A DNA stretch of 64,000 nt from Tisiphia sp964030975 (GCF_964030975.1 NZ_CAXIQH010000001.1:372001-436000); one strand, 5' to 3'; counted from the first letter of the stretch, positions 34,653 through 43,580 are shown. Notes: generated from the sequence alone by a model not told the origin. A program made the numbers and translations.

Positions 34653-35867
34653 TTATGTACCAAAGTAATCTAAATGATAGTCTTCCGTATGACCAATCAC
34701 CACATTTCCATGATTTTCTTGTATTTTTTGCACAATCCAATTATAAGTCCCACTACTTACTGGTAGACTACATACTTTACCATGATAAACAGTTAAAACA
34801 GGCCAATCGGGATTAGTAGAAAGCTTTGGAGTATTGGGTACGGTCATTTTTTCTAGTTTACCACTATGATCATAATTAATTACTAAATATGCTGCATCTT
34901 CTGCTGCCATTCTAATACCATTTGGCTTACTACAAGCTAGTTGAAGCGTAGTTTCACCTTTTAGACTATCAGGTAGCATAATTGATCTGTATTGTTCAAT
35001 TTTTACTATATTGTTACTATTTACCTTAAAGCATATAGAAGTAGGTATCATCTTCTCGTACATTATACCACGAGCTTGATCATCTCCCTTAATTTCAATA
35101 GCCTTTCCCCAGTTAGTATATCCGAGACCTTTAAGCCCACTACTAGTAGAAGGATGTTCATCCTGAGTTCTATTGTTTTCTACAATAGCCGTAGTAACAA
35201 TAGTAGTGGTTGCCGGTAATTTAGAAATAATTTTACCTGGCATTAAATGAGTACTCGAACTTGGCTGTGATTCCTCAATAGTAAAATTATTAACTAACCA
35301 AGAAAAATTCTCTCCTAATCGTATGTCATTTGAACCAAATAGCCGATTTTTCCATACTCCGATAGAATCTTCTACCGAAAGACCTATGTATAGAAATGGA
35401 TCAATAAGTAAAACAACACATAGCGTTTTTGCTATACAGCAACAAAGATTCTCATTATCATCATTGAGCTTTCCATTATCATATTTTATTCTATAAAGTA
35501 TTTTTTCTAATAGCTTTGTTTCTTTTTGCAGTTCTTTTTCAGACTTATTGTGTTTAGCATGAAGTTTTTCATATCGCTTATTGTATATCTCAAATATATA
35601 GCTCACATTAGCTGAAACTAAGCCTTTATTACAAGACTCCATAAGATTTGTAATTTCGGTTAAAAGCTCTATATTTTTAGCATCTGTCTTCCCTTTTTCC
35701 CAACTGTAAGGTTTTTTATTGTAGAGCGGTTTTTTATAATAATGCTGTTCACTATTTGCACGAATATTTGCCCACTTCTTGTCATATTTTGCTTGTTTTT
35801 CACGTTTCTCACGTCTATCACGTTCTGCCGAGTATTGTTCGTTTGCTAAAGTTACTACAGATTTCAT
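34653..35867 (-). CDS. 404-residue protein sharing a C-terminal domain with the kinase-like protein
   Basis: N-terminus charged and helical (AERDRREKREKQAKYDKKWA), coiled-coil-like at 95-130, a hydrophobic stretch at 142-163 (CCCIAKTLCVVLLIDPFLYI) that could insert in a membrane, a Ser/Thr-rich linker at 200-245, then a C-terminal domain at 285-392. That domain (IEQYRSIMLPDSLKGETTLQ, YLVINYDHSGKLEKMTVPNT, YHGKVCSLPVSSGTYNWIVQ) aligns with residues about 585-695 of the protein at 59300-61549. No known family recognised. A modular protein with a shared C-terminal domain and host-adapted N-terminus fits a secreted effector; this is inference. Confidence 0.55.
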   Translation of the reverse strand: MKSVVTLANEQYSAERDRREKREKQAKYDKKWANIRANSEQHYYKKPLYNKKPYSWEKGKTDAKNIELLTEITNLMESCNKGLVSANVSYIFEIYNKRYEKLHAKHNKSEKELQKETKLLEKILYRIKYDNGKLNDDNENLCCCIAKTLCVVLLIDPFLYIGLSVEDSIGVWKNRLFGSNDIRLGENFSWLVNNFTIEESQPSSSTHLMPGKIISKLPATTTIVTTAIVENNRTQDEHPSTSSGLKGLGYTNWGKAIEIKGDDQARGIMYEKMIPTSICFKVNSNNIVKIEQYRSIMLPDSLKGETTLQLACSKPNGIRMAAEDAAYLVINYDHSGKLEKMTVPNTPKLSTNPDWPVLTVYHGKVCSLPVSSGTYNWIVQKIQENHGNVVIGHTEDYHLDYFGT

Positions 35868-36069
35868 AATATTCCTTTTTAAAACTATTTATATTTCACC
35901 ATACCTTGATTTTAGTTTGCAGACAAGTTCTAACTGGAGGGGCGTATGGTACATATTACAAACCTTAAACCAGTTTAGATTGGAACTTCTACGGATTACT
36001 TTAAAGCCTAGTTATTTTAGGAACTAACAAATACAAAATATACTTGCAGCAAAACTGCTTTGCCATCTT
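35868..36069. repeat. Intergenic segment duplicated from 19.4-19.8 kb
   Basis: 35897-35917 matches 19393-19413 directly; 35936-36026 (ggggcgtatggtacatatta and on) is an inverted copy of 19687-19795; 36042-36061 holds the IS66-end-like tatacttgcagcaaaactgc. Both places lie next to an LRR/TPR gene end, so gene and flank were copied together, then rearranged. Confidence 0.7.
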
Positions 36070-36906
36070 TTAGCAGTACAAATTATTTGTTAAATCTATT
36101 TCGCCAAGCAGATTATCAATAAATGGTCTATCTACCAAGGGAAAATTGTAAAAATCATGCTCCTCCCCTCTGGTGATAAAATCTTGCCCCTGAGTAGCAG
36201 TATTAACCATAATATTACCAATTTTCTTTAAAGCTGCAGCCTTAAAAGTATTATCATGACTTAGACCACATGCGTTGAGATAATATTTTTTGGCTTGCTC
36301 AAATAAACCTACAGACTCAAAATACTCAGCTTGCTTGAGCATTATATCAGGATTCTCTTGATCTTGTTTTAGCCATTTTTTAAAACATACTTTTATCTTA
36401 CATGCATTATTAATTACTTTATAGCAGCCAATCGCCTTAGCATATTCACCCTTGTTTAAAAAAAACTGCCCGAGTTTCTCATATATCTTTGGTTGATAGA
36501 TATTGGCATCTATAGCTTTTGCATAGTAAACCAATGGTGATTCCTCAGCCCCATCCTTCTCAGCAATACTAGCTAAGCAACTATAGGCTATAGCCTTAAG
36601 ATTCTTACAGGCAGGAGAGTCTTGGTAATTTGCCAGATATTTTATAGCTTTATGATAATAAGCTGGGTCAGATTGCTCCTCATCAATCTTCAAACTACTA
36701 ACTTGATACTCAAGATTCTCTGTTACTTTAGTGTGGCAAGCTGTTATTAACTCAGCAATCTTTGTATGATCAGGTAATTCGGCTTTACAGACAGTAGAGA
36801 AAAATTTCACATAGTCATATTGCTGCTGTAAGCAATAACCATAGTCTTGTATCTGATGCTGAAGTTGAGAATTATCAGACTCAGCATATTCAGCAAAAAT
36901 CTCCAC
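36070..36906 (-). pseudogene. Truncated paralogue of the LRR-GTPase-TPR protein (TPR end only)
   Basis: 278 codons matching the C-terminal third of 16406-19333 (EIFAEYAESDNSQLQHQIQD, YYAKAIDANIYQPKIYEKLG, QGQDFITRGEE). LRR, coiled coil and GTPase are missing. Homology stops at cagtgga (about 36903), exactly where an IS21-type inverted-repeat sequence begins. ATG 36906 is accidental. Substitutions across its length show this is an older paralogue and not a recent partial copy. Confidence 0.85.
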
Positions 36907-37083
36907 TGTAAATTGTAATGAGCTTTTGACCCTCTATTGTAATAAAAATTGACCCCTTGAGAATTAAGAATAAAAACTCCGGAAGTCATATTTTATCTGA
37001 GTTACAGTGCGATTAGGCTTAGGGTCAATTCTTATTACAATTTTTGTTCCAAAAGGGTCAAAAGCTCGTTACAATTTACAGTT
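36905..37083. repeat. IS21-end inverted repeat, about 180 bp, no gene
   Basis: ctgtaaattgtaatgagctt at one end and its inverse aagctcgttacaatttacag at the other, with inner gaccctctattgtaataaaa / cttattacaatttttgttcc arms. Related ends occur at 40075 and 43368, the latter next to an IstA start. Multiple inner end-repeats are typical of IS21. Probably a miniature derivative of that IS. Confidence 0.75.
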
Positions 37084-37232
37084 AAGCCAAACACTTGCTA
37101 GCATGCACCAACCAGAGAACGGACTCTCTTCGCATTGTCCCTTAATGTCTACCACAAATAGAGTAATGAATAACACTATGACTTTCCCTGAAGTAAACTT
37201 TTAACGGAGTAACGAGTAAAGACAAGCAGACC

Positions 37233-39083
37233 TTAAGATATATTATCAATTTGATATTCTAGTGCAACTTCTTTACCACAAAAAGCCATAGCAATTTTAA
37301 TGATTTTCTGAACATGGGGGTGTTCTTTTATTTTAGCATCATATTGTTTTCTCACAATTTGATCGAGGCCTTCTTTTGCAACAGATTCTAGAATATCAGG
37401 AGATTTGCATATTTTATATTCAATAATGATAGCATTATTCTGTTTTCCTGCTTTAGGTAGTAACATAATATCAGCTCTACCATTGCCTGTCTCTCTTTCA
37501 CTTTCTATGATATAGCCAGGAGATAAGGTGTTAATCAAACCTAGCATAAAACCACTATAAAATAGCTCAGCTTTTTTCTCGCCAGTTTGATGAAAACTAG
37601 TAGCATTTAGTAATAACTCTTGTAATTTTTCTTTAAATTCTTCTGTTTTACCTGCAGGCAACAAACTAGCAAATGAATAATATAAAGAACTATCCATCTG
37701 TAACTTGCTACTCACCCATTGTAATAATCTTGCATTATATATATGTTTTACCTCTTTATTAGGAGCAGATAGTTCATAGATATCCTCTTCTGACTCAATT
37801 ACCATTGCGTTTAAATAACCGCTAAATAGCAATAAGCTAAATAGTCCTGACCGTGTGTTAATATCACTAAAACTAATTTGTCTAGTAATAGGTGCAATAA
37901 TACTTTTACCGCTAGCTAATTGTTGGAGATCAATTTGCATTTCATCGGATAGTAATATTTTATCAACCAAACCGGTGCCACCGCTATCTAACCAATAATG
38001 ATCAAGCTTACCTCTACTATCTAAACATAACATAATTGACCATGGATTATAAATCACCTCACCACCAAAATTATAGCCATTATACCAAACTTTAATTTTT
38101 TCAGGAGTCGTGTCAAGCGGTACTTTGGTTAATAACTCATCAACTTCTACTTGAGTAAAGCCATAAAATTTGGCAAATTTTTCATCTAGCAGAGTATATT
38201 CACGAACATTATTCAAATCCGAAAATAAATTAGCCTTAGCAATTCGTAATATACCAGTTATTACCCCTTTTTCTACACAACTATTAGTCTTTAGGCTGCT
38301 ACCAAACATGCCACGGAATAACTCAAGTACTTGCTTAAATTCTTTTGCTTTATCACCAAACTCAATATAAGAACTATTGATTGGTGTATCGTATTCATCG
38401 ATTAATATATAGACTTTCTGATTAAAATGTTTGTACAGCACTTCACTTAAAAAACGCAAACTATTTTTTAAATCATTCTTCTCAAGTTTCCCATCAAAAT
38501 ATCGGCTTAGTTTTTCTTTTTGTGCATTATCTAATAGTCCTGTATCTTCTGTCACATGACGATTTAAGTAATGATGATTTGCAAATAATTCTATAATTTG
38601 ATCTTTTACACCTAGTTCTATTTCCTGATAACTACTACCTTTTACATCTTTAAGATTGAGCAGAATCACAGGAAATTGACCTTGACGTTTCATACTACTT
38701 GCATTGCCTGCAATTTTTAAAGACTTTAGCTTTTTAGTCTCGTCAAAACCTAAATCTACTTCACCCCCGATAAATAATTTGTTATTTATTCTATTCTCTT
38801 CAGGTAAAGCGTTGCCTTTCTCATCCACTTCTATTTCAAAGAACTTCTGAAGCATGTTCATATTCAAACTCTTACCCCACCGCCTTGGTCTGGTGATCAG
38901 GATAACTTTACCACTATCCTCTAGCAATTCTTTGATCATCATAGTTTTATCAACAAAGACATCACTATTTACCACTAAGTCATAAAACTCATCCGTGCCT
39001 GTCCTCATTTTCGGTGGTTTATTGTTACTGTTCACAATATTAGTTTTTCTGGTTGATATATTATCAGAAAGTTTTACTGTCAT
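37233..39083 (-). CDS. AAA-ATPase-like / PD-(D/E)XK nuclease protein, copy 1
   Basis: 616 residues. AAA-ATPase-like (PF09820-type) N-terminal domain: FVDKTMMIKELLEDSGKVIL, Walker A TRPRRWGKS (64-72), Walker B VYILIDEYDTPI (about 228-239). The C-terminal PDDEXK_9-like nuclease has RADIMLLPK (D about 536) and IIIEYKICK (E-x-K about 553-555). The family is expanded in host-associated bacteria; function unknown, with DNA processing or defence suggested by the nuclease. A homologue of equal length lies at 47749-49599 in opposite orientation; both follow a recombinase fragment. Looks intact. ATG 39083. Confidence 0.88.
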   Translation of the reverse strand: MTVKLSDNISTRKTNIVNSNNKPPKMRTGTDEFYDLVVNSDVFVDKTMMIKELLEDSGKVILITRPRRWGKSLNMNMLQKFFEIEVDEKGNALPEENRINNKLFIGGEVDLGFDETKKLKSLKIAGNASSMKRQGQFPVILLNLKDVKGSSYQEIELGVKDQIIELFANHHYLNRHVTEDTGLLDNAQKEKLSRYFDGKLEKNDLKNSLRFLSEVLYKHFNQKVYILIDEYDTPINSSYIEFGDKAKEFKQVLELFRGMFGSSLKTNSCVEKGVITGILRIAKANLFSDLNNVREYTLLDEKFAKFYGFTQVEVDELLTKVPLDTTPEKIKVWYNGYNFGGEVIYNPWSIMLCLDSRGKLDHYWLDSGGTGLVDKILLSDEMQIDLQQLASGKSIIAPITRQISFSDINTRSGLFSLLLFSGYLNAMVIESEEDIYELSAPNKEVKHIYNARLLQWVSSKLQMDSSLYYSFASLLPAGKTEEFKEKLQELLLNATSFHQTGEKKAELFYSGFMLGLINTLSPGYIIESERETGNGRADIMLLPKAGKQNNAIIIEYKICKSPDILESVAKEGLDQIVRKQYDAKIKEHPHVQKIIKIAMAFCGKEVALEYQIDNIS

Positions 39084-39338
39084 ATTAATTACATTATTAT
39101 TAGAAAATAATTATAAACTTTATTAAGGGATAATAGCACAAACAAGCTAGCCCAGCGAGTAGATTTACAGAAAATAAATTTCTTAACATCGTACGTATGG
39201 TTAATCTAAACTGTGAAACATGTTTTGAAAATCGGTCACGTGACACCAAGTTTTTCATATGCTCTGGTTTGGGTATAAAATATTATTTTGGTGGCAGCCA
39301 TTTGATTAATAATGATAGGAATAATTATTAGAAAATCC

Positions 39339-39994
39339 CTAATATTCACGTAATGTAAGTGTTTGAATAATTAATAATTTTATGTCTATTGTGGTTCTGA
39401 AATTGTCCACTACGCCCCGCCATTCGGGACAGTTTGCTACTTTTTGCAATTCTGTGAATGGAAAAGCCAGAACGTAATGCAGGTTACAGCCCTCGAGTGT
39501 TAGGTTCGAAAATATAAAATTTAATAATTCCCTTTTTTCATCAAGTGTCGAACCTTTAAAAGTTTCATAGGCGTTTGTACTGATACATATAAGGTCTGCA
39601 AGCTTTTTAGAAAGCTTATCATCTACTTTGTCATAACTCTTAATTAGTTCACTTAATTCATATTGTCTTTCCTTTAATTGAGCTTTCTTACGTAAAAATT
39701 CTTCTCTATAGTGAAACCTATTGAATTAGGTGATACAAACTTTGTGTCATACCTGCGAAAGCAGGTATCTAGATTCCCGCCTACGCGGGAATGACAACTT
39801 ACAATAGTTATGTTCTTTATCACCTAATCCTATAGGCATAACTATAGTAAAACTGCCATCTACTAAGAAATCCATCAATCTATCGAGTTTATTTTGAATA
39901 ACGGTATGCTCTTGTTTAAATTCACCAACTTCACGGTTAAATTCATACGCCTTGCCTTGATTGACATTTATTAAATAATCCATTGTTTGTTTTA
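39339..39994 (-). pseudogene. Serine recombinase, C-terminal fragment split by a TA-MITE
   Basis: From 39994 (KLDRLMDFLVDGSF) the frame runs to a MITE at 39709-39844; after it the frame continues REEFLRKKAQLKERQYELSE to FPFTELQKVANCPEW and stops at 39339. This is the coiled and terminal region of large serine recombinases; the catalytic domain and zinc ribbon are absent. Upstream DNA is an IS427-type end. The part from REEFL to CPEW is nearly identical to 58702-59015. Confidence 0.8.
39709..39844. repeat. 136-bp TA-MITE in the recombinase fragment
   Basis: tagtgaaacctattgaatta to gcataacta; TA at 39707-08 and 39845-46. Removing the MITE with one TA joins VDGSFTREEFL, which is the uninterrupted sequence at 58702 on. 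Confidence 0.93.
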
Positions 39995-40074
39995 GGGCGT
40001 GTCATCAAATGAGTTGACATAGTGATATAAATCATTAAGTTTATAAAAAACTAAAGGATTGTTGAAATGCGTCG
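39995..40074. mobile_element. IS5/IS427-type terminus, fragment
   Basis: ggcgtgtcatcaaatgagtt (39996 on), with the start codon region gttgaaatgcgtcg at its right edge, cut by an IS21-type end. The matching opposite terminus ggcgtgtcatcaattcaac is at 49801. Confidence 0.6.
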
Positions 40075-40207
40075 ATTGTAAATTGTAATCATCTATTGCC
40101 CCCCTATTGTAATAAACTATTGCCCCCCCTTGACCACAAAAAAAATTAGTTAATTTTGGTTAAAATTCAGATAAAATTCCCTAAAATCATTGGTAATTTT
40201 TAATTTA
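40075..40207. mobile_element. IS21-type left end, fragment
   Basis: ttgtaaattgtaatcatcta followed by repeated attgccccccctattgtaat-like units, as at 43368. No istA follows; after about 130 bp an IS630 end begins at 40208. Confidence 0.65.
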
Positions 40208-40557
40208 TAGTAAAACCTATAGAATTAGGTGACAAAGAACATAGCAATAATTTCAAATAATTTGCTAGTTTCTGTTACCTTATTTTTAATCCATCGTTTC
40301 ATATTTGCCCAAAACTTCTCTATGGGATTTAAGTCTGGTGAATATGGAGGTAAAAAGATAAGTTTGCAGCCAACTGATTCTATTAATTCCTTTGTCTTCT
40401 TTGATTTATGGAAACTAGCATTATCCATAACTACAACCTGTCCTGCTTTTAACTCTTTAATTAAAAACTTCTCAACCCAATTATTAAATAACTCTGTATT
40501 GCAAGTTCCATTAAAAACAAAAGGGGCTATCGATTGATTGTTTACCAAACCAGCTAC
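40208..40557 (-). pseudogene. IS630-family transposase, C-terminal part, with the IS end
   Basis: Minus frame from 40557 to the stop at 40225: AGLVNNQSIAPFVFNGTCNT, VVVMDNASFHKSKKTKELIE (second Asp), PPYSPDLNPIEKFWANMKRW (catalytic Glu). IS630 DDE core. The IS end tagtaaaacctatagaatta at 40208, next to TA, is almost that of the 136-bp MITE. The N-terminal part is at 43722-44163, so the gene has been torn apart, with a MITE at each break. Confidence 0.85.
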
Positions 40558-40559
40558 TA

Positions 40560-40695
40560 TAGTGAAACCTATTGAATTAGGTGATACAAACTTTGTGTTA
40601 ACCTTGCGAAAGCAGGTATCTAGATTCCCGCCTACGCGGGAATGACAACTTACAATAGTTATGTTCTTTATCACCTAATCCTATAGGCATAACTA
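40560..40695. repeat. 136-bp TA-MITE at the IS630 break
   Basis: tagtgaaacctattgaatta to gcataacta; TA at 40558-59 and 40696-97. The centre differs slightly (gtgttaaccttgcgaaagca). Confidence 0.92.
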
Positions 40696-40701
40696 TATCA
40701 T

Positions 40702-40746
40702 CCGACCTTGAAGTCTGCCGCCAAGCTTTCCCTTCAAGGTCGAACC
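40702..40746. repeat. 45-bp palindromic repeat, copy 1
   Basis: Arms gaccttgaag and cttcaaggtc around tctgccgccaagctttcc. A second, diverged copy is at 42288-42333. Between the two lie the RelE-type pair and traW. Confidence 0.75.
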
Positions 40747-40777
40747 TCTTTTGTTATTCATATATCATCCATATTGA

Positions 40778-41158
40778 CTAGATTAATAAATCAATATCTA
40801 TATCCAATTCCTGAGATATTTTTTTATATAAATCTATATTACCTCTACGTTTCTTATTCTCTATTTGCGACAAATACGCCTCACTAATACCTAGCTGCCT
40901 AGCAAGTTTAGTAAGACTATATCCTCGATATTCTCTAATTATCTTAATATTTGATTCATCTCCTAAAACTAATTTTTCACTGATGCTAACCGGAAAACTT
41001 TCTTGATTTTCACTCTTTACCTTGATATAGCTATTCAAATCATCTAATTCTTCTAATTTTTCTTTGATTTCCTCATAAGCTTCTATTGATAAAATAACGG
41101 CTTTTTTACCATGTGAATCTTCAATAAAACTGATATTATCTAAATTAACCATATACAT
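40778..41158 (-). CDS. HTH (Xre) antitoxin
   Basis: 126 residues. N-terminal Phd-like part (KKAVILSIEAYEEIKEKLEE) and a C-terminal Xre helix-turn-helix (IKIIREYRGYSLTKLARQLG, ISEAYLSQIENKKR). It overlaps the toxin gene upstream by 14 bp; toxin comes first, as in HigBA-type pairs. Expected to bind and neutralise the RelE-like toxin and repress the operon. Confidence 0.85.
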   Translation of the reverse strand: MYMVNLDNISFIEDSHGKKAVILSIEAYEEIKEKLEELDDLNSYIKVKSENQESFPVSISEKLVLGDESNIKIIREYRGYSLTKLARQLGISEAYLSQIENKKRRGNIDLYKKISQELDIDIDLLI

Positions 41159-41405
41159 TACCTCTACTTTGAATTTTAATAATAGTAACTAATAATTTTT
41201 GTTCCTCTATCTCATAAATCACCCGATAATTTCCAATACGCAACCTATAAGCCTTATCTGTAGCCTTTAGTTTCTTAATATCCAACTCTACTCCGTATGG
41301 ATCAATGGCAACTAGCTTTATTCTGTTAACTATATGCGATGCATAATCCTTAGGGATACGACGTAAATCCTTAATCGCTTGTTTAGCAAACTCAATATCA
41401 TACAT
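41145..41405 (-). CDS. RelE/ParE-family toxin
   Basis: 86 residues: YDIEFAKQAIKDLRRIPKDY, IKKLKATDKAYRLRIGNYRV and IYEIEEQKLLVTIIKIQSRG are hallmarks of the RelE/ParE fold (R-x-G-x-YR core). Normal length. Likely ribosome-dependent RNase (RelE) or gyrase poison (ParE); the basic KKLK and RLRIGNYR favour RelE. First gene of the pair. Confidence 0.88.
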   Translation of the reverse strand: MYDIEFAKQAIKDLRRIPKDYASHIVNRIKLVAIDPYGVELDIKKLKATDKAYRLRIGNYRVIYEIEEQKLLVTIIKIQSRGNVYG

Positions 41406-41478
41406 AAACTTTATTGATCACTTAATATTAATCAATTATAGCATAATGCTATTAATATAGCACTATAATTCTTATCTA

Positions 41479-42132
41479 TTAGTTAACATTTACCTCGGTG
41501 ATCTGCAAATATTTGCCTTGCTGCTCAACTATCGCCGGTACATGTTTAATATTAAACTTACTAGTTAAAGCACCAAATTGATCAAAATAGATTTGACGCC
41601 CTATTTCCTTGCTAAGTTCTAAAATCTTACCAGCTACCAAGACTATCTTATTTTCACTAGTTTTAATCTCTTCTTCTACTTTTTCTGATGCAATATATTG
41701 CCGTTTGAGCCAAGTTAATTGATCCTGGTCAGTACCATCTATAAATGTTAATCTATCATCCCAACTCATATGATCTAGTGGATTTACCTTAGTACCAGCT
41801 GGATGTAATAATCGCCCACACGGTAAATACACATCTTGATCTAATGTATAAGTTGGAGCAAAACTATAGCTAATGGTCTTCTGAGTTCTGGTAATTCCTG
41901 CAACTGGTCTTGGCTGATTAATAGCCTTTTTTGCTATATCCTGCATTTGCCGCTGGTGTTTGGTTAAATCAAGACCAGCTAGTTTCCGCTTAATCATCGT
42001 AACAAAGCCTTCTTCCTTAAAAGTAGTCACTTTCTGATATAGTAGGTCTATATTTTTCTGATTTTCCAGTGACTTTAAGCTATCCTGTGACTGGATTATG
42101 TTTCTCATAAATGTTATCTTACTCCTTTGCAA
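41479..42132 (-). CDS. traW: TraW-like F-type conjugation protein
   Basis: 217 residues. From residue about 85 on: SYSFAPTYTLDQDVYLPCGR, LLHPAGTKVNPLDHMSWDDR, TFIDGTDQDQLTWLKRQYIA, KIVLVAGKILELS, QIYFDQFGALTSKFNIKHVP, AIVEQQGKYLQITEV. This is the TraW signature (NPLd, DG.d.QL.W, FDQ.G.L...F.I..vPA). TraW acts in pilus assembly in the periplasm. No signal peptide is in this frame; it may lie in the small ORF upstream (42151-42348), so the gene may be split. Only remnant of a transfer operon in the window. Confidence 0.82.
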   Translation of the reverse strand: MQRSKITFMRNIIQSQDSLKSLENQKNIDLLYQKVTTFKEEGFVTMIKRKLAGLDLTKHQRQMQDIAKKAINQPRPVAGITRTQKTISYSFAPTYTLDQDVYLPCGRLLHPAGTKVNPLDHMSWDDRLTFIDGTDQDQLTWLKRQYIASEKVEEEIKTSENKIVLVAGKILELSKEIGRQIYFDQFGALTSKFNIKHVPAIVEQQGKYLQITEVNVN

Positions 42133-42150
42133 TCTGGTTAAACAACCTTA

Positions 42151-42348
42151 TTATCCTATATATTCAGTTATTAAACTAAATGCATTGCCATTTACATGCT
42201 GGTAAGTATCAATTACCTTATCAGCAAAAACATCGTTACTTGCTAGGCATATACTGACAATCAGTATAACCACTCCTGTGAATTCCATCCTACCTTGAAG
42301 TTTGCTGCCAAGCTTTCCATTCAAGATCGAACCTTTTGTCTGGTTCAT
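42151..42348 (-). CDS. Small ORF with a signal peptide, possibly the detached TraW N-terminus
   Basis: 65 residues. VVILIVSICLASNDVFADKV is a signal peptide with cleavage after FA. Then YQHVNGNAFSLITEYIG and a stop. The mature start resembles TraW N-termini. The first 20 residues (GSILNGKLGSKLQGR) are read from the 45-bp palindromic repeat. It precedes traW by 18 bp, where aaggagtaagataacatttatg offers a new start. Confidence 0.45.
   Translation of the reverse strand: MNQTKGSILNGKLGSKLQGRMEFTGVVILIVSICLASNDVFADKVIDTYQHVNGNAFSLITEYIG
42288..42333. repeat. 45-bp palindromic repeat, copy 2, coding
   Basis: taccttgaagtttgctgcca ... ttcaagatcgaacc, a diverged copy of 40702-40746. It lies within the small signal-peptide ORF and reads in frame. 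Confidence 0.7.
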
Positions 42349-42370
42349 TAATAGCTCCTATTAGCTACTA

Positions 42371-42506
42371 TAGTGAAACCTATTGAATTAGGTGATACAA
42401 ACTTTGTGTCATACCTGCGAAAGCAGGTATCTAGATTCCCGCCTACGCGGGAATGACAACTTACAATAGTTATGTTCTTTATCACCTAATCCTATAGGCA
42501 TAACTA
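42371..42506. repeat. 136-bp TA-MITE
   Basis: tagtgaaacctattgaatta to gcataacta; TA at 42369-70 and 42507-08. Intergenic, between the traW region and vapC. Confidence 0.93.
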
Positions 42507-42532
42507 TATAATTGATGATTCTTTTCTGTTAG

Positions 42533-42940
42533 CTATTTTGTTTCATTTTGTACCTCCAACACTTCCAGCCCTTTTATTCTTTTAAAATCTCGTTCATTTA
42601 AAGTGAGTACCGGATAACTATGAGCTATGGCTGACGCCGCAATTAGCATATCATGAATAGTTACGGTCAGGTTCTCGAGAAATAAATTATGAAGAATTTG
42701 ATTGTAAATTCTTGCTTCCTCAACACCAAAATTTAGTACAGTAATCGAGTTGATTATATGCTCGACAAATACCGATCTTTTCATGCGACGCTCTTCAGTA
42801 TTTGCCCTACTAACTCCTATTAATAATTCTGTAACAGTAATAGGGCTAATACAAGCTTGATCATATTGCAGCCACTGTGCAAAATTTATTTTGCCTTTTT
42901 CCGCCGCTATAATTACTGAACTATCAATTATTAATCCCAT
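42533..42940 (-). CDS. vapC: VapC-type PIN-domain toxin
   Basis: 135 residues. PIN acidic residues: D in LIIDSSVIIAAE, E in ISPITVTELLIGV, D in VTIHDMLIAASAIAHS and D in LTLNERDFKRIKGL. Normal VapC length and layout; an Mg-dependent RNase, often tRNA-specific. It overlaps the antitoxin gene by 10 bp. Confidence 0.9.
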   Translation of the reverse strand: MGLIIDSSVIIAAEKGKINFAQWLQYDQACISPITVTELLIGVSRANTEERRMKRSVFVEHIINSITVLNFGVEEARIYNQILHNLFLENLTVTIHDMLIAASAIAHSYPVLTLNERDFKRIKGLEVLEVQNETK

Positions 42941-43209
42941 TTATTCCCCCAATCTTGTAACTTTAAGGATTTTACAGTATTAATGTCTTTGGCAAATTCC
43001 TCTATATCATCTTTATCAAGATGCGGACCATTGCGAAAAAATTCATTTAAGTCTTTTACTGCTATACTATCACTTATTTTAGCCGGCGTGATTCTTGCCA
43101 CAATGTTTCCTCCTTTTTTAATATCAAAACTTTCTCTCTGATAATGTACGCGTCCAATAATATCAGAAAACGACCGTACTGCCTCTGTTACCGTAATGAC
43201 TTTTGGCAT
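42931..43209 (-). CDS. Phd/YefM-type antitoxin
   Basis: 92 residues. VITVTEAVRSFSDIIGRVHY then GNIVARITPAK is the Phd/YefM DNA-binding fold; the C-terminal half (LDKDDIEEFAKDINTVKSLK) would wrap the toxin. First gene of the operon with vapC. A palindromic operator lies just upstream. Confidence 0.88.
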   Translation of the reverse strand: MPKVITVTEAVRSFSDIIGRVHYQRESFDIKKGGNIVARITPAKISDSIAVKDLNEFFRNGPHLDKDDIEEFAKDINTVKSLKLQDWGNKWD

Positions 43210-43232
43210 TAATTCCTCACTCTTTAATTGTT

Positions 43233-43265
43233 ATATTATCATATTATCATATAATATGATAATAT
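43233..43265. promoter_or_regulatory. Palindromic operator of the phd-vapC pair
   Basis: atattatcatat and atatgataatat arms, with a further attatcatat between them. About 25 bp before the antitoxin start. Such palindromes are where antitoxins bind to repress their own operon. Confidence 0.6.
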
Positions 43266-43367
43266 CCAATCATCATTCACACTATCATTTTAAGATTGTC
43301 CTTTATTTCTGCTCCATAGTTACTTTATTCACCCACCAATGCAAAATTCAGTTATTCTTAAATATTT

Positions 43368-43580
43368 GTAAATTGTAATCATCTATTGACCCCTTTAAAG
43401 GAAAAATTGTAATGAAAATTGCCCCCCTAAATAAGTAACAATATCTCCGAAAAATTAATATTGTTAATATTTTTTTAAGGAGTTTTAAAGGGGTGTTTAT
43501 AGTGGAAACAATAGGAAGAATACGTAGGATGTACCACGTTGATGGTAAGGCAATTAAAAAAATTGCTAGAGAATTGAATA
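43368..43580 (+). pseudogene. istA: IS21 left end with the first codons of istA
   Basis: Terminus tttgtaaattgtaatcatct, inner attgcccccc repeats, then a frame with ETIGRIRRMYHVDGKAIKKI and ARELN, the IstA N-terminal helix-turn-helix. It is cut by a TA-MITE at 43583, beyond which IS630 sequence lies. So only about 30 codons of istA survive. Confidence 0.75.
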
